64,000 nucleotides of DNA from Dermatemys mawii. Lineage: Eukaryota > Chordata > Testudines > Dermatemydidae. Location of the stretch: positions 17,285,327 to 17,349,326 of the forward strand of contig ML677358.1 of the NCBI GenBank assembly GCA_007922305.1, given 5' to 3'. A model generated the notes under the pieces. That model saw only the letters and a list, made by a program, of their open reading frames with translations. It searched no databases and was not told where the DNA came from. Both the position numbers and the translations under genes were made by a program. This document shows, piece by piece, positions 24,234 to 36,065 of the stretch; positions within the stretch are counted from its first letter, which is position 1, and every line of letters starts with the position of its first letter.

Positions 24234-24838
24234 CTGGTGTGACGGAGTCAGACCAGAAGGGTATAGGAGAGTGCTGGAAGGCAGATATATCAGCCTCAGG
24301 ATGTGTAGGTTCCTGTTCCCTGGATAGCCAAACAAAGGCTACTCCAGGCCAATCAGGAAGCTTCTAGAAAGGAGTAGAAACAGCTAGCCTGATTGGGACA
24401 CCTGAAGCCAATCAGGCACTGGCTGAAACCAGATAAAAACCTCCCAGTTAGTCAGGTGGGCTGTGGGTGTCGGAGCTGTGGAAGGAAGTTATGCTGTTGG
24501 TGAGACTGAGCGTTGGACAACATATCATACAGAAGGAAGGAGGCCCTGAGGTAAGGGTGAAGTGGAGTTTGAAGAAGCGGAGACTGCTGTGGGGAAGTAG
24601 CCCAGGGAATTGTATTGTGTTTTGTGCCTAAAAGGTCAGCCATCTTAGCTGATACTATTAGGGTCCCTGGGCTGGAGTCTGGCGTAGAGGGTGGGCCCGG
24701 GCTCCCCACTTTCTGTCTCCCCTAATTAGTTACTGAGAAAGGGAGGTCACTTTGGGGCCCGGATGAGTTTCTGAGGCCCCTAAATCTGCCAGGAAGCGCA
24801 GGACCCACAAATACAGACTCGGAACTTTGTCACACTGG
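24234..24838 (+). mobile_element. Probable solo LTR, 597 bp, with 4-bp target duplication
   Basis: The unit 24238-24834 begins tgtgacggagtcagacc and ends ggaactttgtcaca, so it starts TG and ends CA, with the inverted termini tgtgac/gtcaca. It is flanked by ctgg on each side (24234-24237 and 24835-24838). A TATA-like agataaaaac is at 24431-24440, and gccaatcagg words lie upstream of it. I recognise this sequence type as a turtle LTR, but no internal retroviral or Gypsy region is attached, which fits a recombined solo LTR. A large DNA element with short inverted ends is the alternative. Orientation follows the TATA-like box. Confidence 0.75.
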
Positions 24839-25484
24839 ACATCCAGTCAGCACAGTACCCACACAATGCCAGATATGTGCCAATGATGGCCTTTATTATA
24901 CTTCATAGCCATCATCCACATCATTCTCCCTCGGGCACAAGGGGAGCATGCTTGCTGTGTTATGCCCTCTCTTACTCAGTCGCCCTGACCTGCTGGCCAG
25001 TGGAGAGTGGGGGCTGGGCCAGGGGCCCATTTTGGGGCAACTAGCTCTCCTCCCGGTGCTGTTCTCGCACAAGGGCAGCAGTTGTGACTGTCCCTTGCTT
25101 GAAGGATATGGGGTCAGAGAAGCTCTTTGCCCCCAGGCCTTTCCTTGCACAGCTGCTCAAACATTAGGCACGGCCTGGCCCATATGTTGCAATTAAATCA
25201 GTTGCTGTTCATTTAAGAACTTAGGAGAAGACACCCATAAAATCAACGAAATGAATTAAACTATCTCATCTTAGTCATGGGCTGCCAACAGCCACACTAT
25301 CACAGGTTATGAGATTAGTCACAAGGGTCAGAAACTGGTAGCTGGCCCCTGTGTGTTAGTAGCGCGCTCTTGTTCTCTCAGCCCAAATTGCTCACCGCTT
25401 CTATTAATTCTCTCCTTTGGGACTAACAGCCTGTCGCATCCACTTAGCTCAAGACAGAATGATAATGATACCCCCTGCCCCTTT
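24839..25484. other. Intron, GC-rich then AT-rich, unrecognised
   Basis: 24940-25170 is GC-rich with overlapping frames on both strands (82 and 84 codons). They mirror each other and look like composition artefacts. I recognise no repeat family. Confidence 0.45.
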
Positions 25485-25580
25485 CATAGAATCATAGAAG
25501 ATTAGGGTCGGAAGAGACCTCAGGAGGTCATCTGGTCCAATCCCCTGTTCATAGCAGGACCAACACCAACTAAATCTAAC
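25485..25580 (-). mobile_element. CR1 or CR1-tailed SINE 3' end
   Basis: catagaatcatagaagatta followed by gacctcaggaggtcatctgg and tagcaggaccaacacca is a reverse-strand CR1-type tail of about 95 bp. It is too short to tell CR1 from a SINE with the same tail. Confidence 0.85.
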
Positions 25581-28500
25581 TTTCCTCTATATAGGTCTTG
25601 CTGTCAGTGACAGAAGTGAAATGTCTTCATTACTATTCTTAGATACTGTCTTCTTCAGTTAATATATAATACACAACTACAATTCCACCCCACCCCCCAA
25701 GTTGCAAAGTATTTGCTAAATCTGTTGTCTGTGCATATTCTTGTTTTTCCCTTTCCTTCCTGGTTGTGTGTTCATTGTAGAAGTGTATGGGTTTGTTTCA
25801 AAGAGCTCTTTTTACCCTGCGTGTGGTTGGCACCTTTGTACTGTCTCAGATGGATCCTGTATTTTTCTGCAGGCTATGGTAAACATATTTGCCAGATCCA
25901 AGAGTTTTTTGTTCTATGAAAATGTTATGTTGAAGCTTCTCTGAAAAATGCCACCTTAAAATCTACAATGCATTCATAAAAAGACATTTGCATTGAGATT
26001 TTTTCAAAGGAGCCTAAGAAAGTTAGATACCTAACTCCTAGACACTATTGAAATGCCAGCCTTCAAAAATACTTCTTGTTTCTGCTTTATCTATCAGTGT
26101 CTGATCACAATACCGTGTAGGAGTGAGATAGTAACAGAGAAGTGAGTTAAAGGCAACTGAAGTATTAAGATAGTTGTAATATTTTTCCAGAGAAAAATCA
26201 TCCCATTCTTTTTACTAACATTTAAATCATCATAATAAAATATTCATTATCTCCAGTCCTTTCGGGGCAGTTGGTTCCATTGCTGTGGGGTGAGCTATAC
26301 AGGATGCGTCACCCCATTGTGGAGAAGACGTTGGGCTCTCTTTTAACCCTGGTAAAGAGAGTCTGGTTACCACAGTGGTAGGAACATTGGTACAAATCAT
26401 CATCGTCATCTCAACAATGCAAAAAATATATACACAGTGACTTTCTATTAGCAACATACACAAGGCCATGATGAGTTCGCCCCAGAATATTGAATTATAA
26501 TTCAGGTAGCCAACAGCTGGAAATATACAACTATTAGACAAAGCAATAAGGAAGGAGCTGAGGAAGACTGCAATGAAATGCTTTCGGGATTAACACTACT
26601 GTACTCCAGGAAAATTAAATTGCCATTCTACTCTGAAAAGTGACTGTAAAAATGACATCTGGTGGTTGCATGTTTAGGGCCTTTCAGTAGCTTTCAGAAC
26701 TAATGTATTCAGTTTATAAGTAAAATAGAAAATAAAAAAATATCTGCCAACCCTGCAAACTCTCCTTAGGATATGACAGTCTAGCTGCGCTCTTCCTGGA
26801 TCTACCATCAGCAACAGTAATAAAGACCTTACAAGCCAAATGCTCCCTGTGTAATCTCTATGGGGTTTCAAAGATATAAATAAAGGCAGAATCTAGCTCT
26901 TCATTTGAAACTAAGGGTCAACACCTGCATGGATATGCTAAGATGATGGTGATATGTATTGTAGTAGTATCCAAAGTTTCCAGTCAAGGTTGAGGTACCA
27001 TGGTTCTAGTTGCTGCTCAAACATATGGAAAGCCCCAGAGACTGATAGGGACAAACCAGCCTTGTTTTTGTAAGGGGAAATTGTGCATCTCTAATCTGCG
27101 AGGATTTCTTAAGCAAGTCAGCAAGGTATGAATAAAGAAGGAGTGGTTGACCTAATGTATTTGGTCTTGCTGGAAGCCTCTGACCAGCAGAAAGCTATCA
27201 AGGAAACAAAGTAGTCATGCCTCTATGGACCAGAAAACTGGCTGTAAGAGTAACAGCTAGTACATCATTTGTTTTTGTCGCTAAAATAAAGTAAGCAGCT
27301 ATACGCAAAGAATTGGTTCTATTTTCTAATACAATGTTATTTTTACATAATTTTTCTAACCATAACTCTACTTTAAAACATACCTTACAGTAATTTTTGC
27401 AGGATCTTCTGTGTATACAGTTTTCTTGTCTGTGGAAGAAGGAATTATGTTTTTTTAAAAAACATTGAAATACCTGATGTTTAAAAACAATAAAGAAAAG
27501 AAAAGGCTGAAGCTATCATGCTGTATGTTGTCAGCTCATAATAGATATTTCACGTAGAAAAAGCCCATAATTACTTAGACATAACAGTGGCAATTGCAAG
27601 TCAAAATTTATACCAGCTGCACACTGATCCCAGCTACATGGTATGGATGCGTTTCACTTCTGAAAAAGATTTGTTTACAGTAGGAAAAGGATAGAGAATA
27701 CATTTTATTACCTTTATGCTAAACCTGTTGCTTCCTTCTTACACACAACCATCTTCAGACATAAATATGGCATATACTGGGACATTGTATAGCATTTGTT
27801 TTAATCTGCCAGCATTGTCAATTCAGTTCACAAATCATGTTCATTCTTCTTTGAAAAGCTTACATTGTCAAGATGGAAATTTTGCTAAGAAAACACATTT
27901 AGTTACATGAACATCATGTTCAACTGTTTGAAGGACAAAGTCAAGAACAGAAGAGCCTCAGTGATTAAACAACAAAATACGCATTCAAGTAACATTCCTT
28001 ACTTATTTTCAGTGTAACATCTGCAGATTTAGTGACATGATTAATTTTTTCACCAAGGGTATTATGGGCAAACTCCCACCCTTGCTGTTGGGAGTGAGGT
28101 GAGAAATTGACCACAATAGGGTGCCAAAGCCAGCCTTCTAGTGCAGGTCAGAATGGCTATGGGGGGATGGGGAATCCAAAAAGAAGTAGCATGGACCCTT
28201 TTGCTAATGTACACTGTGTGAACCCTTCTGCTAATGTGTGCTAATGTACTGCACCCACTGGTGGACTTGGCTGCAGTCAGAGAAGTGAACAGAGGTGAGA
28301 GTTCATTGGAAAAGGCTCCCCTTCTTGTTGCAGGTGAAAGTATTTCTAAAAATACTGCTTTTCCTCTCCATTTAGAGGCAGTGGTTATTTGCCCCTTGAT
28401 TAGGCAGAAGTGTGAACAGTCACCTCTGACTAAGACTGGCATACATACTTGTCACATTTTGCATGGAATTGGAACAGTGGCCATCTAGGGCATTGTTCTT

Positions 28501-31500
28501 TTGCGTGGCCAGGCAAGGCGAGAAGTTGGTAGATAGACAGCAGCACATACCGTACATGTGAGTATGGCATATATTATTTACCCTGTGTTTCTTCCACCCA
28601 GAATGGACTTAGTAGATGCTCACGCATGTCATTGGGCCAACCATTGGTTCATAGGAACATTATGAGCTTTCAACATATGGCTCCTTCAAAAAATTTCTGC
28701 CTCAGTCAGTGATGTGTGCAATATTTCCTCAGTAAAACCCTCTTCTCCTGTAAAGCGCTAGGAGATGTCTGGATGAAAAGCTGTATGTCAGAGTGAGGTG
28801 GTAGTATAGTATTCTTTCTCCTGCACACACCCAGCAGTGCTACATTCTGCTCTGCCCTGACTACCACCAAAAACTCCATCAATTTCACATTCTCCATGCA
28901 TCCAAAACCATCAGTCCTTCCACTGCCCCTAACCTTAGCTAGGTACCTCTTTATCCATCATGCTCCCTGCTCCCCTGTCTGTCAGCTGTTCCTCACAGCA
29001 GTAGCAATGGGGACACCCTGTGATTGAGGGCAGTGGGGTGGTTGAGTCAGGTGCAGAACAAGTCAATTCTGGTGATGCTCCGAGTGGTCTGTTTGTGAAT
29101 GGATCCTCTAGAGCTCTCCCCTCGCAGATGGCGGAGTAGATCACCCCAGGCACGTGGGAGGGCTATTGAAATGAGCTTTCCCCATCCAGTAATCCTGATA
29201 TGATTTTACATAGCAGGTCATTTCCTTTCTCTTCTTCAGCGAATGGTATGGTAGTGGCACAAGCAGTACACCAGCTGGCCTGCTCATAGGCTTCCAGCTG
29301 CCACTATGGCTCATGCTGTTGTGTTGGACTTTTCTCATGTGTTCTGCAAGACTGGAGGTAACACAGCTATCTCCCATCTTCACCTTGAGTTGTCCCAGCA
29401 CTTCGTATTCAGATTCGTGGGCTCCACTGGATTCACTTTAAACTACTCCTTTTTGACCTTCCTGACTGTAAAAATATTGATGTTGATGTATTACTTTTAA
29501 ATTGCCTCTTAAAATATAACAAGATTTCCTACTTATTTTTATAATCCCCCAAAACTAAGCCAAGGAAATCTCTAGCAAACATCTAATTCCCTTCAGGAGA
29601 GCATAGGTTTGGATTGCATGGGCTGTGTATCAAGGCTGTCAGTCAGGGTGGTGTAATCTTTGATCAAGGAGCTTTTAGCATCTGTTCTGAAGTGAGTCAG
29701 CGAAAGGCACCTAGCAAAGTGTTATGATTCATTTTGCCATGTATTGAGCCTTCTGAACAATCAATCGATACCTTTTACAAAACCTCATATATTCTTCTGG
29801 ATAGCTTACTGATTAGTTAGGGAACAAGCTATCTTGTATTGACATATTTGTAGCACTTTTCAAATACTATATCCTGTAGCATATGTCCCCAAATTTTAAT
29901 AAATTGAGTATTTGTGGCATCTACTTGTACATGTCCATGAACATTTGTGTTAGTGCTACGCCAGTGGGAGGTAGGTAGTGCAGAGCAGGAGTCCAAGACG
30001 GAGTTTTTATGTTTGCTAGAGAAAAGAATTAGCACTGGGGGGTTTCAAAGGATTTAAGGATACCTAGTTTCCAACAAAATGGTAGGTGGGTAGCATGCTT
30101 CTGTAATCTGCTTTGAAAATCCCATCCTGGACTTGCCCCCTGAAATGCATGCTGTCATGGAACTTCATTAAACATTTTACAAGGAGAAGACTGGAAATCC
30201 ATCAAGAGCAGACATGAAAACGTGCATAAGGGAGGTGACGCCATCCTGCTCCCAGAGAGGTTTGTGCAGGCCCGTGCCTTCAATTCCCAAGCAGTCTGAT
30301 CGAATTAATCATGTGAAAGAATCAAAAAATGTAAAAAAGTGCTGCTAGGGAGATGAAGGTTGATTTAATGGGCACAGAAAGTTAAATCAGAGGCTATTGT
30401 TCAATCCAGTGAATCCTACAAGATAATTAAGATACAAAAGATTTTCAGCTTTTGGCAACGTCTTCACAATAACCCAAGTGAGCTGACAGTAGATGGAAGG
30501 AGATAAGAGTTAGAGTGCCCATGTCTTGGCATACAGATAGAACTAATGTTGGCAAATGGACTGAACATCAAGGCATAGTGTTGTTTTGGGGCCTGGGTGA
30601 TAACTTTCGTCACGTTTGATTGTGTAGGAGGAACAAATCGGGGAAATGCTGGAGATTTCATAATCTCTCAGGCATTATGCAGAGAGCTAAAGGGGAAAGC
30701 CATAGATGGAAATAGTGTAGATCACAACGTTATGGGAATGGCAACACCAGGCGCATTTTACCTTTAATTTGACAGCTCCAAAAATCTAGATGAAGCAATA
30801 TGGAGATACAGAGACACCTTTTTTTCACTATTTTTTTCACAACACACTAAAGAGATGTAGAGCCCATTGAAGTCAATGAGAACCTTTCCGTTTACTTCAG
30901 TTGTCTTTGAATCAGGCCCTTGTCTCTATCACTGTTCACCTGGAAAGAACAGAACTGGGCTGTGACATGAAATACACATTTCCAGAGCTGTTTCATGTTG
31001 TATTTTAGAAATCTGGTGTGTCTCATACTTACATTGTTATGACCGTAGTCAGGCTTGCCCCCTGTACTCTAAATTTATATTTGATAGGTTACAGAACCAT
31101 GTAGGAGAGTATTTTTCTAGTGTGGACTGAAACTCTGAAGCCCAAACTATGTATAATTATTTTTATTGAGGTGATGGTACTGTATCGATCTATATTTCCC
31201 GGTGCTCTAGTGCTTCAGAGGAATTAATGTTGGACCATGTTAACAAGAAATAGTAATAAAAATGTACGAATTTTTCCCTAATCCCATTTCTTGATTAAAT
31301 ACTCGTTTTAAGAATGGGGAAAAAAGTGAGTCACTAACATTTGATTTCACTTTGGTTAATGAAGGAGCTGGAGGATCGTACCTGGGTTTCTAAAAGGGGA
31401 CAAGAAGTTTTTAAAGGGCCTTGTGTGAGAGATGATTGCGTTATTGTGTATGTAAGTAAAAGACACTGGATGTAAAATGTGCACAATTTCCAGCAGCAGG

Positions 31501-32439
31501 GAATATTTTTCTAGCCTTTTATTCATTTCCAACTGGAAAGAGAGTTATGGAAATGTGAGTGGGGATTACATTAAGTGCTTGAAATATTCCTTCCCTACAG
31601 ACTAATAAAAACATGCTTCTTCCATCAAGCAAATTTAGTTTTCTGAAAGCCACATGAAGAGAGATCTGAATCAGTGAACTACACAGCTGCAGTAGGATCA
31701 GCATTTGTGTTCTCTAATGTACTCTGGTGAGGATGGGCATAACCTCTTAGCTTATCTAGTTGTGTTCTCTACAGCATCTTATTATGCAAATCAATAATGG
31801 AGTTTGAAACCAAGCTTGTCATGTAGTTCTTCAGACCATTTTCCTACCTTAATGGAAACTGAAAGGCATGCTAACCTTTTCAAAATGTTTAGTCTATTTG
31901 CATCCCTCCAGTAACAACAGTCAAGTGGGATAGGTCAAAAATGTGACCTGCCTTGTTTATAAAGTGGTTATAATGGTTACAATGTCATCCATGGCTATAA
32001 TTTCATATGGATTCTAGACAGCTGTCTTTTTTAAAAAACCAAACCCTCAGTCAGTGTGAAATTTAAATTCGCAATAGTAATAAATCCGATTTCGAGAGCT
32101 GTTTGGGTTGGGTTCCTGCTGAGGTCACTGAGGATGCTAATGCATAAACAAAGAAATAATAAAGTGGAGCTGAGTTTATTTTTGTTCCATTAAAAATACA
32201 GGAGCGAGAATCAATATTTTTTCTAGGCCCTTGATAATGGAACATAAATAATTCAGGGTAAAATGGGGAAAAAATAATAAAAAGGACTTGGTAGTGCCCT
32301 TTTACTCTTTTCCTTTCTGAGGGAGTTTAGATGGAGATGCTCTGTTTAAACTTTCAGTCGTTTTCTGGTTTTCATTCAGATGCTCTCTTTTCAGACCTGC
32401 TGTCTTAGAAATAAAATATAATACTTGGTACTTGCATAC
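25581..32439. other. SGCD intron, about 6.9 kb with little recognised
   Basis: A weak MITE-like segment of the CCTAAG type lies at 25995-26060 (caaaggagcctaagaaagtt and acctaactcctagacact). A palindrome-type repeat lies at 30859-30920 (see its entry). Reverse frames of 103 codons (26230-26541) and 126 codons (28062-28442) have no similarity I recognise. The rest has no feature I can support. Confidence 0.45.
30859..30920. repeat. Palindrome-type repeat
   Basis: agcccattgaagtcaatgag is followed by a divergent inverted half, tttacttcagttgtctttga and atcaggccct. It is one of the ACTTCA/TGAAGT family. Confidence 0.65.
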
Positions 32440-32600
32440 TTTGCACGTTTCATCTAAGGATCTGTAAGCACGTCTCAAAGGTGGATGAGAATGATCTGTT
32501 CTCATCTGACAACTGAGTAAAATGAGACACAATGAACTTAAATGCCTCAGCCAAGGTCAGACATTGAAGACTGGAATCAGTTCAAGGCTCCAGACTGCTG
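32440..32600 (-). mobile_element. MIR-like fragment, weak
   Basis: catctgacaactgagtaaaa, gagacacaatgaacttaaat and cagccaaggtcagaca resemble the reverse complement of the MIR core (gaaactgaggcacag...ccaaggtcacaca), but with many changes. Confidence 0.4.
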
Positions 32601-33814
32601 TTATACTTCATCTGTTTTCTGTCATTCTTCTTACCATGTTTGCTCATTTACAAAGTTATGGGCCAACCCAGAAGTCTTTTACTCTGAGAAAACAACTTAC
32701 CTGGGAGTTATGCCTGAGGAAGAACTTCAGGATCTGTCCTACTGAGTTTTAATAAGGGCTTGTTCCTTTACAACCCTTCTTCTTTCTACACAAGGCAGCA
32801 GGGAAGCTACCATACTGAATTGGTGACATCACATTTACTTCTGTGGCTATTGCTACATCATTTATATAGCATTATGACCACTAGTTGGTCAAGCAAAATG
32901 AAACTCTGGGTTAGAACAAAGCAAATAATTCACAATTCATTCAACAAAGGTAACCTCTTTTAATGCTTGTGGAATATCCATTAATCAAATCAGAATTTCT
33001 TCCAGTTCATGCATTATTCAAATTTATTTCATTAATATTTTTGCATTTTTGGATTCTATGACTGAATTGGGAATTTTCAAAATTTAACATGGGTGTCTTA
33101 ATTAGAATCAGTCAGATAAATCACATGGTATTCTTTTCTGTTTGCTCATTGGTTGAACACACACATATAAATAGTGCCAGTACTTGTGTCTATGAAGTTA
33201 ACTTTGGAGTTCTGTGCATATTTGTGACTTTGACATTGGCTTTCTGCACATGTTGTCAGGAAAACTGGATCACTCCAGTGTTCATAAAAAGTGCACATTA
33301 ATGCCCTGATCCTACACAAAGCTCCATAGGCAGATCCCTGCATCCAGATGAAGACCTGTTCTCCACACAAGCATTGCCTTTAGCAGGTGCTCTTTGTAGA
33401 ATGGGAATGAGAAGCGATGCAAAGATGGCCAAAGTGACTTCCTTAATGCTTATGGAAATATTTGTTGTATTGCTAGTTCAGCGCTAGCCTACGTGGCAAA
33501 GAGAAAGCTGTTATGCAGCACGGATACATGCAATAAGAGTGAAAGAAATATGGATTGTGTCTTGCCAAATAAATTACTTTTCATACAGCTATGTGCTTTT
33601 TTCACCCAAGTTTACGTCAGTCTGGAAGTTACTCTGTGACATCTCTTAAGCTCCTAGTTCTGATCCACAAAATAATCCTGCCCAGAGATGAGTTACACAG
33701 CTCTTGTACATTATCACCTATCTCTACCATGCACCATCATACACAACTCTGTTCACGTCACTTCCTGAGTCCTTTCATGATCTCCCCAGTTTTCCACTGC
33801 ACCAAATAAAAGGG
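32601..33814. other. Intron, nothing firmly recognised
   Basis: A half-palindrome repeat (gccctgatcctacacaaagc) lies near 33303. Several frames of 60-76 codons overlap on both strands and none is convincing. Confidence 0.45.
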
Positions 33815-33900
33815 GAAGTGGTGTGGCCTTGTGCATAGATGCTGGATAGAGAGTAAAGAGTTCTGGGTTCTACCCCCAGCTCTGCTCCAGGGTCATAGTT
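33815..33900 (+). mobile_element. tRNA-like head of a CORE-SINE
   Basis: gtggtgtggccttgtgcata, then gatgctggatagagagtaaa, then gagttctgggttctaccccc and agctctgct follow the tRNA-derived head of turtle MIR-like SINEs. The gggttctaccccc part is the B-box region. The core section after it is not preserved. Confidence 0.55.
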
Positions 33901-33964
33901 TCTTAAACCGATCAAGGCCAAGAGAGCCCTTCTTCCTCCTGAGCGAGGCACAGTGTGCCAGAAC

Positions 33965-34040
33965 TCAGTTGGTGTGTATCGGTGTAGCTTTGGTGAAGTC
34001 AGGGGAACAATACTGACTGACCCCAGCTGGGGATCTGTCG
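33965..34040. repeat. Palindrome-type repeat, degenerate
   Basis: ttggtgtgtatcggtgtagc, ttggtgaagtcaggggaaca and ccagctggggatctg match the arrangement of the palindromic repeat at 1361-1437, with the final gatct word kept. Confidence 0.55.
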
Positions 34041-34334
34041 CCTTGAGTTCCATGCCGAGTGGCTGTTTCCAGATATGACCTTAATAACAGGTTTGCTGTC
34101 TGCTCCACATAGACATTAGAAGTCCCATGGCAATATTGTTAAGAAAAGGAGCTGGCCCAAGAGTCCTCATTCAAATTAGTGCCCTCATCTCCCATTCCGG
34201 TGCAGCGTGATGTATGCCAGTAATGCAGGGGGCTGCAGCCTGCCACCCCAGATGTGACTGCATTTCAGTGGCTCATTAAGTGGTCCCTGTGGGTGGGATT
34301 TCCATGAGTTGTTTGAAATTGGTTTTACTCTCTT

Positions 34335-34595
34335 CTTGTCAAAGTCGGTGCTAAAACTCCTACTGACTTCAGTAGGAGCAGAGCTAGAGAGCTGTTGAAA
34401 ATTTCATCCTGTATGTGCATTGTAGCCTGCTTTGGGAGCCTGATAGATGAAAGGTGCTATCTAAATGTCAGATGCTGCAGACTGCAAGGCTGAGGGATAA
34501 GGAAATACATGGTAATGGGCAGGGTCCCTGTTCTGCTCCCACTGAAGTCAAGGAAGCCTTTGAAACAGTCTTCAGTGGGAAAAGATTTTGTCGTC
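34335..34595 (+). repeat. Cluster: two palindrome-type repeats around an L2-like tail
   Basis: actcctactgacttcagtag lies near 34356. Next, ctttgggagcctgatagatg and aaaggtgctatctaaatg at 34429-34468 look like an L2/CORE-SINE 3' end on the + strand. A third piece at 34531-34590 has ctcccactgaagtcaaggaa with an inverted partner, cagtcttcagtgggaaaag. Confidence 0.5.
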
Positions 34596-35977
34596 TAAAG
34601 AAGTACATTAGATAAAAGGAATCACAGAACTATTGTTATTGCTCTTGTGCAAATTTTAACAGTTCATGTGGTTTAGGCAATTGATGAATTTCCCCCATAA
34701 CCTCTTCTGGAAATAGTAGCTACATGCAGTTGCCTAAGTTAGACACTATGCAGCTGAGTACTGATTGCTCATCTGGAGAGATCATTTCTACCATGTGCAT
34801 TAAATTTAGATATGGGGACCCTGTTGGTGCCTTTCATACCAGCAACCACTGAGAAATCAATACTGTGTGATCTGTGGCTGTGGTTAGTGAGAAGCTGCTG
34901 GAGTGCTCTGGCTAGTGTGTGCCCTGCATGTGCTTTTAGACAGAAGGAGCCAGCTGGTTTCCTTTGGCTTCCTTCTGTGGGTAGGGTACCTGGAAAGGCC
35001 CATGCCAGCGAGCCGTAGGGTTCCCACATTGCAATGGCTGCTCTGATTCGTTTATTTTTTCCCACTAATGAATTGAAAATGGAATATTTAAGAATGGCCA
35101 AAAGCTTGTGAGCTAAAGCAATCGGGTCAAATCCAGCTGTGTAACTCCATTGAAATCAATGTGTTGAATATGGCTCAGAGTGCTCCGCACGGCGGGATGT
35201 ATTTAAATGCTACGTAATGCATTTTACGTAATGCTATGTAGGGTATGCTTCATATGTGGACTGAGAACAAAAGCCGGTTTAAAACGTTATCAAGAATCTC
35301 TCTCATTCAGATTTCCCCCCACACTCTCACACAACACACATGTTCCCACACACACACATATAACACTCACAAGATGACACGGGCTCGTTTAATCTGGAGT
35401 TTTATGCAGATGTCAGAGGTTTGATTACCAAATATGCTGCAGTAACTGAGGAGAGGACCAACCCGAGCCCTAGAGCCAAACACCCTAAAACGTTGGAAAG
35501 TTCCGATTAGACTCACCTCGCACAAATGTTTTTAAATAACAGGTTGGTCAGATTACACCAGTAATAAAGAGGACAGTTCCTAAAGCACAATGAGATGTTA
35601 GTGCACTATCCAGGATAAAGAGGGAAGTGGGATTTATCATTTAGGCCTGTGCAAAGTGAATGCACTATGAGTGTGAAACACTGTCAGATCAGAATTCTTC
35701 TGTCCCCGGACACTGGTGGGGATATGTAACACCCAGTATGCAGTCACTGCTTTGGTGCATGTTCTGATGCAGGATGCAATCCGGACACAAACTTAACACA
35801 CACAAATGCAAGTATCTTACCTGCACTTCAAACAGGCTTCTGACTTTGTGACCATTTTTCAAAGATCAGGAGAAACTAGAAGCATCATTGCTGAGCACAC
35901 ACATCCTACAGACTTTCTCAAGAGTGTTCTTCTTTAAGCTCTCTTCTTATTTGCTTTCTCTTGTGCTCTTATTATAG
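34596..35977. other. SGCD intron before the second exon in the window
   Basis: A palindrome-type repeat lies at 35124-35175 (ccagctgtgtaactccattg and aaatcaatgtgttg). Two TACGTAA sites follow near 35210 and 35224. A CA-rich simple stretch is at 35328-35366. The final 60 bases are pyrimidine-rich and lead to the splice acceptor. Confidence 0.5.
35210..35231. promoter_or_regulatory. Two adjacent TACGTAA (PAR bZIP/CREB-like) sites
   Basis: ctacgtaa at 35210-35217 and ttacgtaa at 35224-35231 are 14 bp apart. TTACGTAA is the known consensus for PAR bZIP factors (DBP, TEF, HLF) and NFIL3. Occupancy is unknown, and the pair may be part of a decayed repeat. Confidence 0.25.
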
Positions 35978-36065
35978 GGCAATCCATTGTACTTCCAATC
36001 TGCCAGAAATGTTACAGTGAACATTCTCAATGAGAAGACTAAAGTCCTTACTCGTCTTGTAACAG
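35978..36065 (+). CDS. SGCD: SGCD internal exon, about residues 99-128
   Basis: This 88-nt exon starts in phase 0 and ends after the first base of a glycine codon. It encodes [17 protein letters not shown] followed by [12 protein letters not shown]. The acceptor is a pyrimidine-rich tract ending attatag at 35977, and the donor is gtaagg at 36066. The ARNVTVNIL text separates delta-sarcoglycan from gamma and zeta, which have different residues here. N-V-T is the conserved extracellular glycosylation sequon of the family. A proline replaces the alanine I expect in mammalian GNALYF. The exon joins the upstream exon in frame across an intron of about 32 kb. Confidence 0.97.

Noticed and set aside
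26230..26541. A 103-codon reverse-strand open frame
   Set aside because: Low-complexity hydrophobic start and no family resemblance. There is no second exon nearby.
28062..28442. A 126-codon reverse-strand open frame
   Set aside because: No recognisable domain, overlapped by an 84-codon frame on the other strand, and no start context or neighbouring exon. It is the length expected by chance in 64 kb.
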